This document shows, in pieces, positions 16,019 through 23,953 of a stretch of DNA of 64,000 nucleotides; positions within the stretch are counted from its first letter, which is position 1, and each line of letters begins with the position of its first letter. Origin of the DNA: Tunicatimonas sp964551335 (GTDB taxonomy: Bacteria > Bacteroidota > Bacteroidia > Cytophagales > Cyclobacteriaceae). Below the pieces are notes generated by a model. The model made no database searches. It had not been told where the DNA came from and worked only from the letters and a program-made list of their open reading frames with translations. A program made the translations under genes and the position numbers. Where the stretch lies: positions 1-64,000 of the forward strand of contig CAZKCO010000009.1 in NCBI GenBank assembly GCA_964551335.1. Direction: 5' to 3'.

Positions 16019-17326
16019 TTACGAAATATTAAAGGCTTCTTTAATTTTGCTAACATAATCTAACCTCTCCCAACCAAAAAAGCTTACTTTTTTCTTTACT
16101 TTAGTATTAACCGTGCGGTTGACATTGTCCTCCTGCTGAACTTCAATCACTTCAATAGCAACTTCTCCTTCGTAGGACTCGCGTCCCATATGTCCGTAGG
16201 AGGCTGTTGGAGAGAAAATAGGTTGCTTCAACCCGAACCGCTCAACGATAGCTTTGGGGCGCATATCGAATAGATCCCGAACTATTTCGGCAATTTCGGC
16301 GTCAGACTTATCTACCTGTGCAGAACCGTAGGTGTCTACTAAAAGTGACACCGGATCAGTGACACCAATGGCGTAAGCAACCTGCACTAGTACTTCATCG
16401 GCTACTCCGGCAGCTACCAAATTTTTAGCGATATGCCGCGCTGCATAGGCTGCACTTCGGTCTACTTTACTAGCATCTTTACCAGAAAATGCCCCACCTC
16501 CGTGGGCACCCCGGCCCCCGTAGGTATCTACAATGATTTTACGTCCGGTAAGGCCAGCATCTCCGTGTGGACCACCGATTACAAAGTTTCCGGTGGGGTT
16601 GATATGATAGATAGTGTCCTGCAGCAATTCTTCCGGAATTACTTTTTTTACGACGTGGCTGATTACATCTTCACGAATACGGGCCTGCATTTGCTTCTCG
16701 GCCTCACTGCGGGCTTCCGGAGTGTCATTATCCGGCTGAATAAAATCATCGTGCTGAGTAGAGACTACTACCGTATGCACGCGCAACGGCTTCTTATTAT
16801 CGTCGTACTCAATGGTAACCTGGGCTTTAGCGTCGGGCCGTAAATAAGGAATCAGGTCTGACTGCTCGTGGCGGATACGAGCGAGCTCCTGCACTAGCCG
16901 GTGCGAGAAGGCGAGTGCCATAGGCATATACTCAGGGGTCTCTTTAGTGGCATAGCCAAACATCATCCCTTGGTCGCCCGCTCCCTGCTCTTTTCCTTCA
17001 CCCTCATCTACTCCTCGGGCAATATCGGGCGATTGGCTGTGTAAGGTGACTACCACTCCACAAGACTCGGAATCGAACATATAATTTCCCTTGTTGTAAC
17101 CAATTTTGTGGATAGTGCGGCGCACAATATCGGGAATTTCAACGTAGGCGGTAGTAGTTACCTCACCGCCTACTACCACAAGGCCAGTGGTGACAAATGT
17201 TTCGCAGGCTACGCGAGAATTAGGATCCTGGGTAAGCATAGCATCCAGGATGGCGTCGGAGATTTGATCAGCAACCTTATCAGGATGTCCTTCGGAAACT
17301 GACTCAGACGTAAAGAGATATGACAT
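16019..17326 (-). CDS. metK: S-adenosylmethionine synthase
   Basis: A 435-residue cytoplasmic enzyme making S-adenosylmethionine from methionine and ATP. Signature segments are GHPDKVADQISDA near the N-terminus, GDQGMMFGYA in the middle and GGRGAHGGGAFSGKD in the C-terminal third. It is longer than the Escherichia coli enzyme by about 50 residues, as is usual in Bacteroidota, owing to insertions around residues 190-230 and at the C-terminus. The leader is too short for a SAM riboswitch: the promoter -7 box is only 27 bases from the ATG. Confidence 0.97.
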   Translation of the reverse strand: MSYLFTSESVSEGHPDKVADQISDAILDAMLTQDPNSRVACETFVTTGLVVVGGEVTTTAYVEIPDIVRRTIHKIGYNKGNYMFDSESCGVVVTLHSQSPDIARGVDEGEGKEQGAGDQGMMFGYATKETPEYMPMALAFSHRLVQELARIRHEQSDLIPYLRPDAKAQVTIEYDDNKKPLRVHTVVVSTQHDDFIQPDNDTPEARSEAEKQMQARIREDVISHVVKKVIPEELLQDTIYHINPTGNFVIGGPHGDAGLTGRKIIVDTYGGRGAHGGGAFSGKDASKVDRSAAYAARHIAKNLVAAGVADEVLVQVAYAIGVTDPVSLLVDTYGSAQVDKSDAEIAEIVRDLFDMRPKAIVERFGLKQPIFSPTASYGHMGRESYEGEVAIEVIEVQQEDNVNRTVNTKVKKKVSFFGWERLDYVSKIKEAFNIS

Positions 17327-17352
17327 AAAATTATAGTTATTTATTGCTGACT

Positions 17353-17382
17353 CAAAGTTAACGAAATGTCAGTAAAGTCAAA
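17353..17382 (-). promoter_or_regulatory. metK promoter
   Basis: On the minus strand TTTG (17379-17382), an 18-base spacer and TAACTTTG (17353-17360) give a complete Bacteroidota sigma-A promoter with a predicted start about 20 bases before the ATG at 17326. Confidence 0.6.
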
Positions 17383-17395
17383 CAAGCTTGAATGC

Positions 17396-18124
17396 TTAGC
17401 CTTTACTCGAAAAAAGGAGAAATACTGTCGGAACTTTGTGTAGTTCGGGTTTTTTCTTTCTCCAGGCGTGCACCGGCTGGGTTTTAATATATTCATCTGG
17501 GCCACTAACATTTTTGGCTACACAAATTAGTGTTTTGGGATGACAGTGTTTAACGATATCACTGAATAACTGATTATTTCGGTAGGGTGTTTCCATAAAT
17601 ATTTGAGTTTGCTGATATTGCTGAGACTGCTTTTCCAACAATTTAATAACCCTGCCCCGTTTATCTTTATCAATAGGCAAGTAACCATGAAATGTAAATG
17701 TTTGACCGCTAAACCCCGAAGCCATCAGAGCTAATAAAATGGAAGAAGGACCCACTAGTGGCACTACGCGTAGCCCTTTTTGATGAGCATAACTTACCGC
17801 TAATGCTCCTGGGTCGGCCACGCCCGGGCATCCGGCTTCCGACATAATCCCTATATTGTGACCGGTCAAGGCAGGCTGCATTAACGCTGGTAATTCTTCG
17901 GGGGAAGTTTTTTTATTGAGTAACTCAAACTGAAGTTGGTCAATAGGGGTTTTGATGGAAATAGCACTCAGAAACCGGCGGGCCGTTCGTATATTTTCTA
18001 CTAAATAATAGTTGATGGAGTTAACCGCTTCCTGAATTTGAGGCGATAGCACCTGGTGGTGGGTGTCGGGAGCGATAACAGTAGGAATCAAAAAGATGGT
18101 GCCGTTCTGACCAGAGTCATTCAT
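17396..18124 (-). CDS. RsmI-like tetrapyrrole-methylase-fold SAM methyltransferase
   Basis: A 242-residue SAM-dependent methyltransferase of the TP-methylase fold. Motifs typical of the RsmI branch are visible: SEAGCPGVADPG, LVGPSSILLALMASG and an FHGYLP segment. Bacteroidota often carry this shorter RsmI-like protein in addition to a canonical RsmI (16S rRNA C1402 2'-O-methyltransferase), so rRNA as substrate is an inference. The start is placed at the ATG at 18124 (MNDSGQNGTIFLIPT); an ATG at 18136 adds four residues. It is head-to-head with a DUF2905 gene, with under 30 bases between starts. Confidence 0.85.
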   Translation of the reverse strand: MNDSGQNGTIFLIPTVIAPDTHHQVLSPQIQEAVNSINYYLVENIRTARRFLSAISIKTPIDQLQFELLNKKTSPEELPALMQPALTGHNIGIMSEAGCPGVADPGALAVSYAHQKGLRVVPLVGPSSILLALMASGFSGQTFTFHGYLPIDKDKRGRVIKLLEKQSQQYQQTQIFMETPYRNNQLFSDIVKHCHPKTLICVAKNVSGPDEYIKTQPVHAWRKKKPELHKVPTVFLLFSSKG

Positions 18125-18151
18125 AACTATATGCACAACCAGCGAAAAAAT

Positions 18152-18361
18152 ATGGGAATGTTACTTATAATAGCAGGTGTCATAATTATCATTGTTGGCC
18201 TTCTAGTATATTTTTCGGATCGGATTCCGCTAATCGGGCGTTTGCCGGGCGACATCCGTATTCAGCGAGAAAACTTTACTTTCTATTTTCCCCTGGCTAC
18301 CAGTATAATTTTAAGCATTCTTGTTTCGCTCATTCTTTATTTGATTCGTCGGTTTAGCTAG
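18152..18361 (+). CDS. DUF2905 family membrane protein
   Basis: A 69-residue protein with two membrane helices separated by the family signature GRLPGDIRIQRENFTFYFP. DUF2905 proteins are widespread and uncharacterised. The start is placed at the ATG at 18152, which gives the usual short N-terminus; an in-frame ATG at 18131 would add seven residues. The 3' end overlaps the convergent hydrolase by 8 bases. Confidence 0.85.
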   Translation: MGMLLIIAGVIIIIVGLLVYFSDRIPLIGRLPGDIRIQRENFTFYFPLATSIILSILVSLILYLIRRFS

Positions 18362-19121
18362 GCTGCAAAAACTGTATTAGTGTTTCATAAAGTGCCTTCG
18401 GTTGTTCGGCATGCACCCAATGTCCGGCATCTTTGATAGTAACTATATGTGCTTCCGGAAAAATCTGATGGATAAGCGCTTCGTCTTCTGATCGTATGTA
18501 ATCCGACTTCTCGCCTCGGACAAACAAGGTTGGTTTGTTTACTGGTTCAGAAGCTTCTACGGCCATCCCTACGTTCTCAATATTATCCCGAATTGCTGCT
18601 AGGTTGAGCTTCCAGGAAAAGGTGTTATCATCTTCGCGATTTAAGTTTTTCATAATGAATTGCCGTACGCCCCAATCCGGCAAATGCGGCTCAAGTTGTT
18701 CTTCTACCTCTCCCCGGCTTGCTACTGCCGATAGATCTACCGAACCCATAGCGTCCAGAATATGCTGGTGATGCACTGGGTAGCTTCGGGGAGCAATATC
18801 CACTACTATTAGTTTACTAAGCTTATCAGGATACTTCACCGCGTGGAACATAGCTACCTTACCACCCATAGAATGGCCCAATATAACTGGGGTTTCCAGT
18901 TGATGCTGTTCAATAAACTGTTGTAGATCCTCCGCCATTGAGGGATAGTCAAATGTATCGCTGTGCGGAGAAAGGCCGTGGTTACGCTGGTCAATTAAAA
19001 ATACTTGGTAGTCGCTGGCTAGCTTTTTGCCGAAGGTTTGCCAGTTATCAGAAGTGCCAAAGATACCGTGAAGAATGATGAGTGGAGGTCCTTCGCCTAG
19101 CGTGCGGTAGTGCAATTCCAT
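18354..19121 (-). CDS. Alpha/beta hydrolase, YbfF-like esterase
   Basis: A 255-residue alpha/beta hydrolase: oxyanion motif LHGIFGTSDNWQTFG, DQRNHGLSPHS, nucleophile elbow GHSMGGKVAMF, an acidic strand near VRGEKSDYIRSEDE and a catalytic His in DAGHWVHAEQP. The pattern matches the YbfF group of small acyl-ester/acyl-CoA hydrolases. The gene follows gldE after a single base, in the slot where gldD is often found in this phylum, so it is probably cotranscribed with gldE. Confidence 0.9.
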   Translation of the reverse strand: MELHYRTLGEGPPLIILHGIFGTSDNWQTFGKKLASDYQVFLIDQRNHGLSPHSDTFDYPSMAEDLQQFIEQHQLETPVILGHSMGGKVAMFHAVKYPDKLSKLIVVDIAPRSYPVHHQHILDAMGSVDLSAVASRGEVEEQLEPHLPDWGVRQFIMKNLNREDDNTFSWKLNLAAIRDNIENVGMAVEASEPVNKPTLFVRGEKSDYIRSEDEALIHQIFPEAHIVTIKDAGHWVHAEQPKALYETLIQFLQPS

Positions 19122-19122
19122 A

Positions 19123-20577
19123 TTATCGGTTAACAGAAGTATTAATATTTTCCTGAGACTGAGAGGTGATTTTGGTATACTGACGTAGCACCCGAATTCG
19201 CTTAATGCGCTTGTTGTCTACGGCCACTACGGTAAACACATACTTATCGTACTGAATTTTCTCTCCGGCTCGGGGCAGGTTAGCGTGAATTTCGAGTAAT
19301 AGTCCCCCCAATGACTCACTTTCACCCTTCACACTATCAAATAAAGAAATGTCTTCGTCCAAAACTTTACAGAAATCGTTGAGCGAGGTTTTTCCTTCAA
19401 AGATGAAAGTGTTTTCGTCGAGCTTATTATAGTGGATGTCATTTTCATCAAACTCATCGTTGATTTCGCCTACAATCTCTTCAATAATGTCTTCCAGCGT
19501 AATAAGCCCCGAAGTACCGCCGTACTCATCTACCACGATGGCCATGTGTACCCGCTTCTCCTGAAAATCTTTCAGTAGCGCGTCAATCTTTTTGCTCTCC
19601 GGCACGAAAAAACCTTTATGTAGTAGCTTTTGCCAGGCAAAAGTATCTTCCTGATCCAAATAGGGTAGCAAATCCTTGACGTACAGTACGCCTTCAATAT
19701 TGTCAACAGTTTCCCGGTAAATGGGCAGACGGGAATAACCGGTCTTATTGATGATGTCCATCAATTCGTGAAAGTCTATTTCAATATCAATAGCAGTGAT
19801 ATCGATGCGCGAACGCATTACCTGCTTCACCGAAAGCGTGCCAAAATTGACAATACCCTTTAGTATACCTTTTTCTTCTTCCGTTGCCTCCTTATCATTA
19901 CGGGTCGTAATTTCTAGTGCCTGGTTCAGTTCGTCTACTGAAACCTGATAGCCTTTCTTACTCAACCGTTTCTCTACAATATTGCTGAATGACATCAGTG
20001 CAATAGAGAGTGGTTTAAAGAACCGAGCAGCTCTGAGGAGCGCTCCTGCAGTACGTTTGGCAAATAACAAAGAATAGTGCACCGCGTATTGCTTAGGCAG
20101 AATTTCTCCAAAAAACAGAATGGCGACAGTTACCGAGGTGGTCAAAGTAAAAATGACCCCACCTCCGGCTTCTTTTCCGAAGTACTGCCAGGTAGCATAG
20201 GTCGATAGTGTTACGATTGCTACATTCACCAGGTTATTCAGAATAAGGATAGTAGCCAGTAAAATTTTGGGTTGACCAAGCAGGTTTGCGATGTGGCGAG
20301 AGGAAGGCTCCTGGCTATCTTGGCATTCGGAAACCTCGCGGGGAGAAAGCGAAAAGAACGCCACTTCCGATCCGGAGATCATAGCTGAACAGAACAGCAG
20401 AATGATTAAAAAAATACCAATCCCCGCGTAGAACCACAGGGGGCTAGTAAATAAGTCTGCCAGTAAAAGAAGAAACAGTTCCGGGAAAGGCTCAGGCGCC
20501 GCCGCGCCGTCTAAGGAAGATTCCAAGGGGTTTTGTTTTGGTGATCGATTAGAACGGGAGGTCGTCCATTTCTTCAT
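19123..20577 (-). CDS. gldE: GldE, CNNM/CBS/transporter-associated-domain membrane protein
   Basis: A protein of about 484 residues. Three to four membrane helices form a CNNM (DUF21) domain (SAMISGSEVAFFSLSP; FFGEILPKQYAVHY), followed by a CBS pair (MRSRIDITAI; GYSRLPIYRE; MAIVVDEYGGTSGLITLED) and a C-terminal CorC/HlyC domain. Its location downstream of ssb and mutY is the typical setting of gldE, a gliding-motility-associated gene that also supports type IX secretion in Flavobacterium. The ATG at 20577 overlaps ssb by 29 bases; a TTG at 20526, 22 bases past the ssb stop, is a serious alternative. The open frame further upstream to 20721 is inside ssb and is not credible. Confidence 0.88.
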   Translation of the reverse strand: MKKWTTSRSNRSPKQNPLESSLDGAAAPEPFPELFLLLLADLFTSPLWFYAGIGIFLIILLFCSAMISGSEVAFFSLSPREVSECQDSQEPSSRHIANLLGQPKILLATILILNNLVNVAIVTLSTYATWQYFGKEAGGGVIFTLTTSVTVAILFFGEILPKQYAVHYSLLFAKRTAGALLRAARFFKPLSIALMSFSNIVEKRLSKKGYQVSVDELNQALEITTRNDKEATEEEKGILKGIVNFGTLSVKQVMRSRIDITAIDIEIDFHELMDIINKTGYSRLPIYRETVDNIEGVLYVKDLLPYLDQEDTFAWQKLLHKGFFVPESKKIDALLKDFQEKRVHMAIVVDEYGGTSGLITLEDIIEEIVGEINDEFDENDIHYNKLDENTFIFEGKTSLNDFCKVLDEDISLFDSVKGESESLGGLLLEIHANLPRAGEKIQYDKYVFTVVAVDNKRIKRIRVLRQYTKITSQSQENINTSVNR

Positions 20578-21043
20578 TAGACGCTGCCCCGCTGGAAGCA
20601 CTAGTTGCTGGAGCCGGAGACGTTGTCGGAGACACTGGCGGAGTAGGGTTATTAGCCGGGGTTGAAGAATGAGCAGGGGCCGAACTGCTACTAGATTCTG
20701 AACCTTCGTCGTTTCTTCCACCTACAAAAGTCATGTTAGTGGCTCTAATACGTTTGTCGTAGCGGGTAATTCCTTCCTTATCCTGGTACTCGTTGGTTCT
20801 AATTTTACCTTCAATGTAAACCGTACGGCCTTTGGAAAGATATTTCTCGCACAGATCGGCCAGCCGATCCCACAGTTCTACCCGGTGCCACTCGGTTTGT
20901 TCCACTCGTTCTCCGTTGCGGTTAGTATATGATTCGGATGTAGCGATGCTAATGTTGGCTACTTTAGATCCACTCTCTAAATGCCGAATTTCAGGGTCGG
21001 CACCTAAATTACCTACTAGGATTACTTTGTTAACTCCTGCCAT
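20549..21043 (-). CDS. ssb: Single-stranded DNA-binding protein
   Basis: A 164-residue SSB: an N-terminal OB-fold (NKVILVGNLGADPEIRHLESG; WHRVELWDRLADLCEKYL; GKIRTNEYQDKEG) through about residue 110, a Ser/Pro/Ala-rich linker and the acidic tip MDDLPF that recruits replication and repair partners. It lies between mutY and gldE on the same strand, the conserved Bacteroidota order. Confidence 0.96.
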   Translation of the reverse strand: MAGVNKVILVGNLGADPEIRHLESGSKVANISIATSESYTNRNGERVEQTEWHRVELWDRLADLCEKYLSKGRTVYIEGKIRTNEYQDKEGITRYDKRIRATNMTFVGGRNDEGSESSSSSAPAHSSTPANNPTPPVSPTTSPAPATSASSGAASNEEMDDLPF

Positions 21044-21143
21044 AATAAATTATCGTGTACTTAGCTTAATTACCGACAAAAAGGACTATATGTTCCAATG
21101 GGCGGCAAATTGTGAAAAAATGAATAAATACTTAGCCTCTGGC

Positions 21144-22229
21144 TTATAACAATTTACTAAAATATTCGGTGCGGGAGGTACCTTCTCGCAAAAAATTGTC
21201 AATTAAAATCGGCTTGGGCAACTGCTCTACTTCGTCGGCAGAATAAAACTGGCCCGGCAGTGATAGGTTTTCCTGCACTAAATTACTAGATAAAGTAAGC
21301 GTATAAAAAATCACGTGCAGCTTTTGGTGGGAGAGCTGGTGCTGGTACTTTTTAGATTTTTCTACCGTAGGTGACTGTTGCAGTAGTTCAGCTAAAAACA
21401 GGTCATCCAACTGCTCCCAACCCTGAGGCTGACGGGTTTCAATCAAGTAGAAATCGTACAAACCTGTCCAAATGTCTTTGCCCTGGCGCTGTTTCATTAG
21501 TAACTGTCCGTCCATTTTTACGACTAAATAGTGCAGGTAACGGTGCCTAACCTTTGTTTTCTTGATCTTAACGGGTAATTCTTTTTGCTTTCCGTGCTGG
21601 TAGGCGTAGCAATTATCTGCCACTGGGCACAACAGGCAGGCTGGGGTAGCCGGAGTGCACTGAAGAGCGCCAAACTCCATAATCGCTTGGTTATACACAT
21701 TCGCTTTACCATCAGGTACCAGTTGATTGGCTACCTCTCGAAATTTCTTTTGCCCACTGGTGGATAAAATATCCTCTTTAATTCCGAATACCCTGGAGAG
21801 TACTCGGTACACATTGCCATCTACTACTGGTACGGTTTCGTTAAAAGCAAACGAGGCAATGGCTGCGGCGGTGTACGCCCCTACTCCCTTCAACTTAATT
21901 AATTCTTGGTAGCTTTCCGGGAATTTGCCATCGTAATCAGCTACGATAGTTTTGGCGCAGGCGTGCAAGTTGCGGGCCCGGGAGTAGTAGCCTAGCCCCT
22001 GCCACAACCTCAGCACTTCCTGTTCTGAAGCTTTAGCTAGGTCATGTACGGTAGGAAAGGCCTCAACGAAACGCTGATAGTAGGGTAAACCTTGGGCTAC
22101 TCGGGTTTGCTGCAGCATCACTTCCGACAACCAGATACGGTAGGGATCGAGTGTATGACGCCACGGCAGGTCACGGTAATGCGCTTGGTACCACTGAATT
22201 ATTTTTTGGGAGAAAGTTTGTTCTTCCAA
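21144..22229 (-). CDS. mutY: A/G-specific adenine DNA glycosylase
   Basis: A 361-residue base-excision repair enzyme that removes adenine paired with 8-oxoguanine. Visible features: catalytic E36 in LSEVMLQQTRV, helix-hairpin-helix LKGVGAYTAAAI, D137 in VVDGNVYRV, the iron-sulfur cluster ligands C191-x6-C198-x2-C201-x5-C207, and a C-terminal Nudix-like recognition domain from about residue 225. It is the first gene of the leftward mutY-ssb-gldE group and diverges from the HU gene. Confidence 0.95.
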   Translation of the reverse strand: MEEQTFSQKIIQWYQAHYRDLPWRHTLDPYRIWLSEVMLQQTRVAQGLPYYQRFVEAFPTVHDLAKASEQEVLRLWQGLGYYSRARNLHACAKTIVADYDGKFPESYQELIKLKGVGAYTAAAIASFAFNETVPVVDGNVYRVLSRVFGIKEDILSTSGQKKFREVANQLVPDGKANVYNQAIMEFGALQCTPATPACLLCPVADNCYAYQHGKQKELPVKIKKTKVRHRYLHYLVVKMDGQLLMKQRQGKDIWTGLYDFYLIETRQPQGWEQLDDLFLAELLQQSPTVEKSKKYQHQLSHQKLHVIFYTLTLSSNLVQENLSLPGQFYSADEVEQLPKPILIDNFLREGTSRTEYFSKLL

Positions 22230-22389
22230 ACCAATTGGCTATTAATAAGATAGAATAATGGCGGAGACAGAGCAAGGTATGGTATATTTTAATTCAATTA
22301 TTTTCTAATTTATGATTTACCCTTAAATTTACGCTTCCATTAAGCGGGGGTTCCCTGTAATCCGATACTTAACTAAACTTAGAAAAAAC

Positions 22390-22707
22390 GTGACCAAAGC
22401 AGAAGTAGTTCAGCAAATTGCTGACAAGACTGGCATTGATAAAGCGGATGTGTATACTACCGTTGAAGCCTTTTTTAATGTAGTTAAAAACTCAATGGCT
22501 GAGGGAGAGAATATATACGTTCGGGGGTTTGGCAGCTTTGTAAACAAAAAAAGAGCCCAAAAAATAGGAAGGAACATATCTAAAAATACCGCGATTGTCA
22601 TTGAAGAGCACTTCGTACCTAGTTTTAAGCCTTCCAAGGTGTTTGTTGAGAAAATCAAGAGTAGCGAAAAACTCAACAAAAAATTAAAGGTCACCGAGCC
22701 TAGCTAA
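22390..22707 (+). CDS. HU/IHF family DNA-binding protein (GTG start)
   Basis: A 105-residue histone-like protein. The family N-terminus (TKAEVVQQIADKTGIDKADV) fixes a GTG start codon at 22390; no ATG could serve. The DNA-bending arm is seen in RGFGSFVNKKRAQKIGRN and the C-terminal FKPSKVFVEKIK. It diverges from mutY and leads to a TPR gene and rng, a conserved order in Bacteroidota. Confidence 0.94.
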   Translation: MTKAEVVQQIADKTGIDKADVYTTVEAFFNVVKNSMAEGENIYVRGFGSFVNKKRAQKIGRNISKNTAIVIEEHFVPSFKPSKVFVEKIKSSEKLNKKLKVTEPS

Positions 22708-22763
22708 ACTATCTTCTCTACCCCTGCGTTGCTAATTCAGTAACGACGACCAATCAGTAAAAT

Positions 22764-23585
22764 ATGGCGAAGAAGCAACTCATCATAGTGGGGGTGGCGC
22801 TGGCAGCGGTAGTTGCTTTATTCAGTTTACCCCGAGTAGTAGTTGACAATCAGGAGGATTCAGTCGGGGAACAAACTGATGTTACAACTCCAGCCGCATC
22901 TACCGAAGAGGATGTACACCTGCCTCCATTGGCCCCTGCACTACGTCAGGAGGCCGACAGCATTCTGGCATTGTACAACACCAGTGAAAGTACCGAAAAA
23001 AATACTATCTTTGCGAACTATTTGGTGGAGCTGTTCGCCGAAGCGGGCCGGTACGATAGCGCATCGTTCTACGCCGAGGCGCTAGCTTCTCAGACTGGAA
23101 CAATGGCCGCGCAGCAACAGGCCGGAGAGATGTATTATGAAGCGTTCATGCGAGCGCTTAGCACTTCTCAATCACAGCAACTGGGCGAGAAGGTTCGTTT
23201 TTACCTCGATAAGGTTTTAGATGAACAGCCTGATAATCTGGATGTGAAAACCAAAGTGGCCATGACGTATGTGAGTTCATCCGTACCCATGCAGGGCATT
23301 CAGATGCTGCGGGAAGTGGTAGAAGCTGATGCTGACCACGAACTTGCAACCTATAATTTAGGTTTATTATCCATGCAGTCGGGGCAATACGAAAAGGCAG
23401 TGGAGCGGTTTCAGAAAGTGAAGGAAATTAACCCCGATAATATACAAGCCCAGTTTTTGCTGGGAGTAAGCTATCTGGAAGCCGGGCAAACTGATCAGTC
23501 GCGGCAGCAGTTTGAATATATAAAGACGATTAGCGATGATCCGGAGATCATTGCGAATGTAGATAACTACTTAGAAAGAATTTAA
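22764..23585 (+). CDS. TPR-repeat protein, membrane-anchored
   Basis: A 273-residue protein with one N-terminal hydrophobic segment (LIIVGVALAAVVALFSL) that serves as signal anchor, an acidic low-complexity linker, and tetratricopeptide repeats in the second half (ELATYNLGLLSMQSGQYEKAVERF, NIQAQFLLGVSYLEAGQ when read in pieces). TPRs mediate protein contacts. It lies between HU and rng, where a TPR gene is commonly found in this phylum; no specific function is known. Confidence 0.85.
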   Translation: MAKKQLIIVGVALAAVVALFSLPRVVVDNQEDSVGEQTDVTTPAASTEEDVHLPPLAPALRQEADSILALYNTSESTEKNTIFANYLVELFAEAGRYDSASFYAEALASQTGTMAAQQQAGEMYYEAFMRALSTSQSQQLGEKVRFYLDKVLDEQPDNLDVKTKVAMTYVSSSVPMQGIQMLREVVEADADHELATYNLGLLSMQSGQYEKAVERFQKVKEINPDNIQAQFLLGVSYLEAGQTDQSRQQFEYIKTISDDPEIIANVDNYLERI

Positions 23586-23612
23586 TCGCACTAGAGTGTG
23601 TTAGAATTAAGA

Positions 23613-23651
23613 GTGTTCAGGTGTTCAAGTATTTTATATTGGCCTGAACAC
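23613..23651 (+). other. Hairpin between the TPR gene and the COX24-like gene
   Basis: A perfect 9-bp stem (23613-23621 with 23643-23651, GTGTTCAGG/CCTGAACAC) closing a 21-base loop, with no T run after it. It is therefore not a standard terminator and could be an RNA-processing or stability element in a transcript that reaches rng. Confidence 0.5.
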
Positions 23652-23703
23652 ACAAATACAATAGAAAGTATAAAATTATTTGTTTCACTAAAATATTAGG
23701 AAT

Positions 23704-23793
23704 ATGCCTTGTGGAAAAAAACGTAAACGACACAAAATTGCCACGCACAAACGCAAAAAGCGTCTAAGAAAGAATCGGCACAAAAAGAAATAA
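23704..23793 (+). CDS. AURKAIP1/COX24-domain mini-protein (29 residues)
   Basis: A 29-residue, extremely basic protein: MPCGKKRKRHKIATHKRKK followed by RLRKNRHKKK. It fits the AURKAIP1/COX24 domain known from the mitochondrial small-subunit protein mS38, and short versions are found just upstream of rng in Bacteroidota. A ribosomal or rRNA-associated role is the natural reading, but the evidence here is similarity of the short motif plus position. It has a downstream hairpin with a T-rich tail. Automatic gene callers usually miss a gene this short. Confidence 0.82.
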   Translation: MPCGKKRKRHKIATHKRKKRLRKNRHKKK

Positions 23794-23810
23794 TACAAGC
23801 TAGTAATTTT

Positions 23811-23860
23811 GGGTAGTCAGAGATGTTTTTACTTTTCGCATCTGGTCTACCCTCTTTTTG
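23811..23860 (+). terminator. Probable terminator after the COX24-like gene
   Basis: GGGTAG (23811-23816) pairs with CTACCC (23847-23852) and AGATG with CATCT inside it, leaving an internal loop; a pyrimidine-rich CTCTTTTTG tail follows. It is weaker than the other terminators listed, so read-through into rng is possible. Confidence 0.5.
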
Positions 23861-23953
23861 TTTCTTCCTAAGTCTTACTGGACTTACTTTATGGTGCAGA
23901 CTTCTCTGTTCATAATGCAAAAAGAAACATATAACCAATAAAATATTAATCCC

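Noticed and set aside
17327..17352. SAM riboswitch before metK
   Set aside because: The proposed transcript leader is about 20 bases, far too short for any known SAM riboswitch.
20578..20721. Upstream extension of gldE
   Set aside because: It lies wholly within ssb in another frame and encodes a low-complexity Leu/Arg/Gln-rich stretch.
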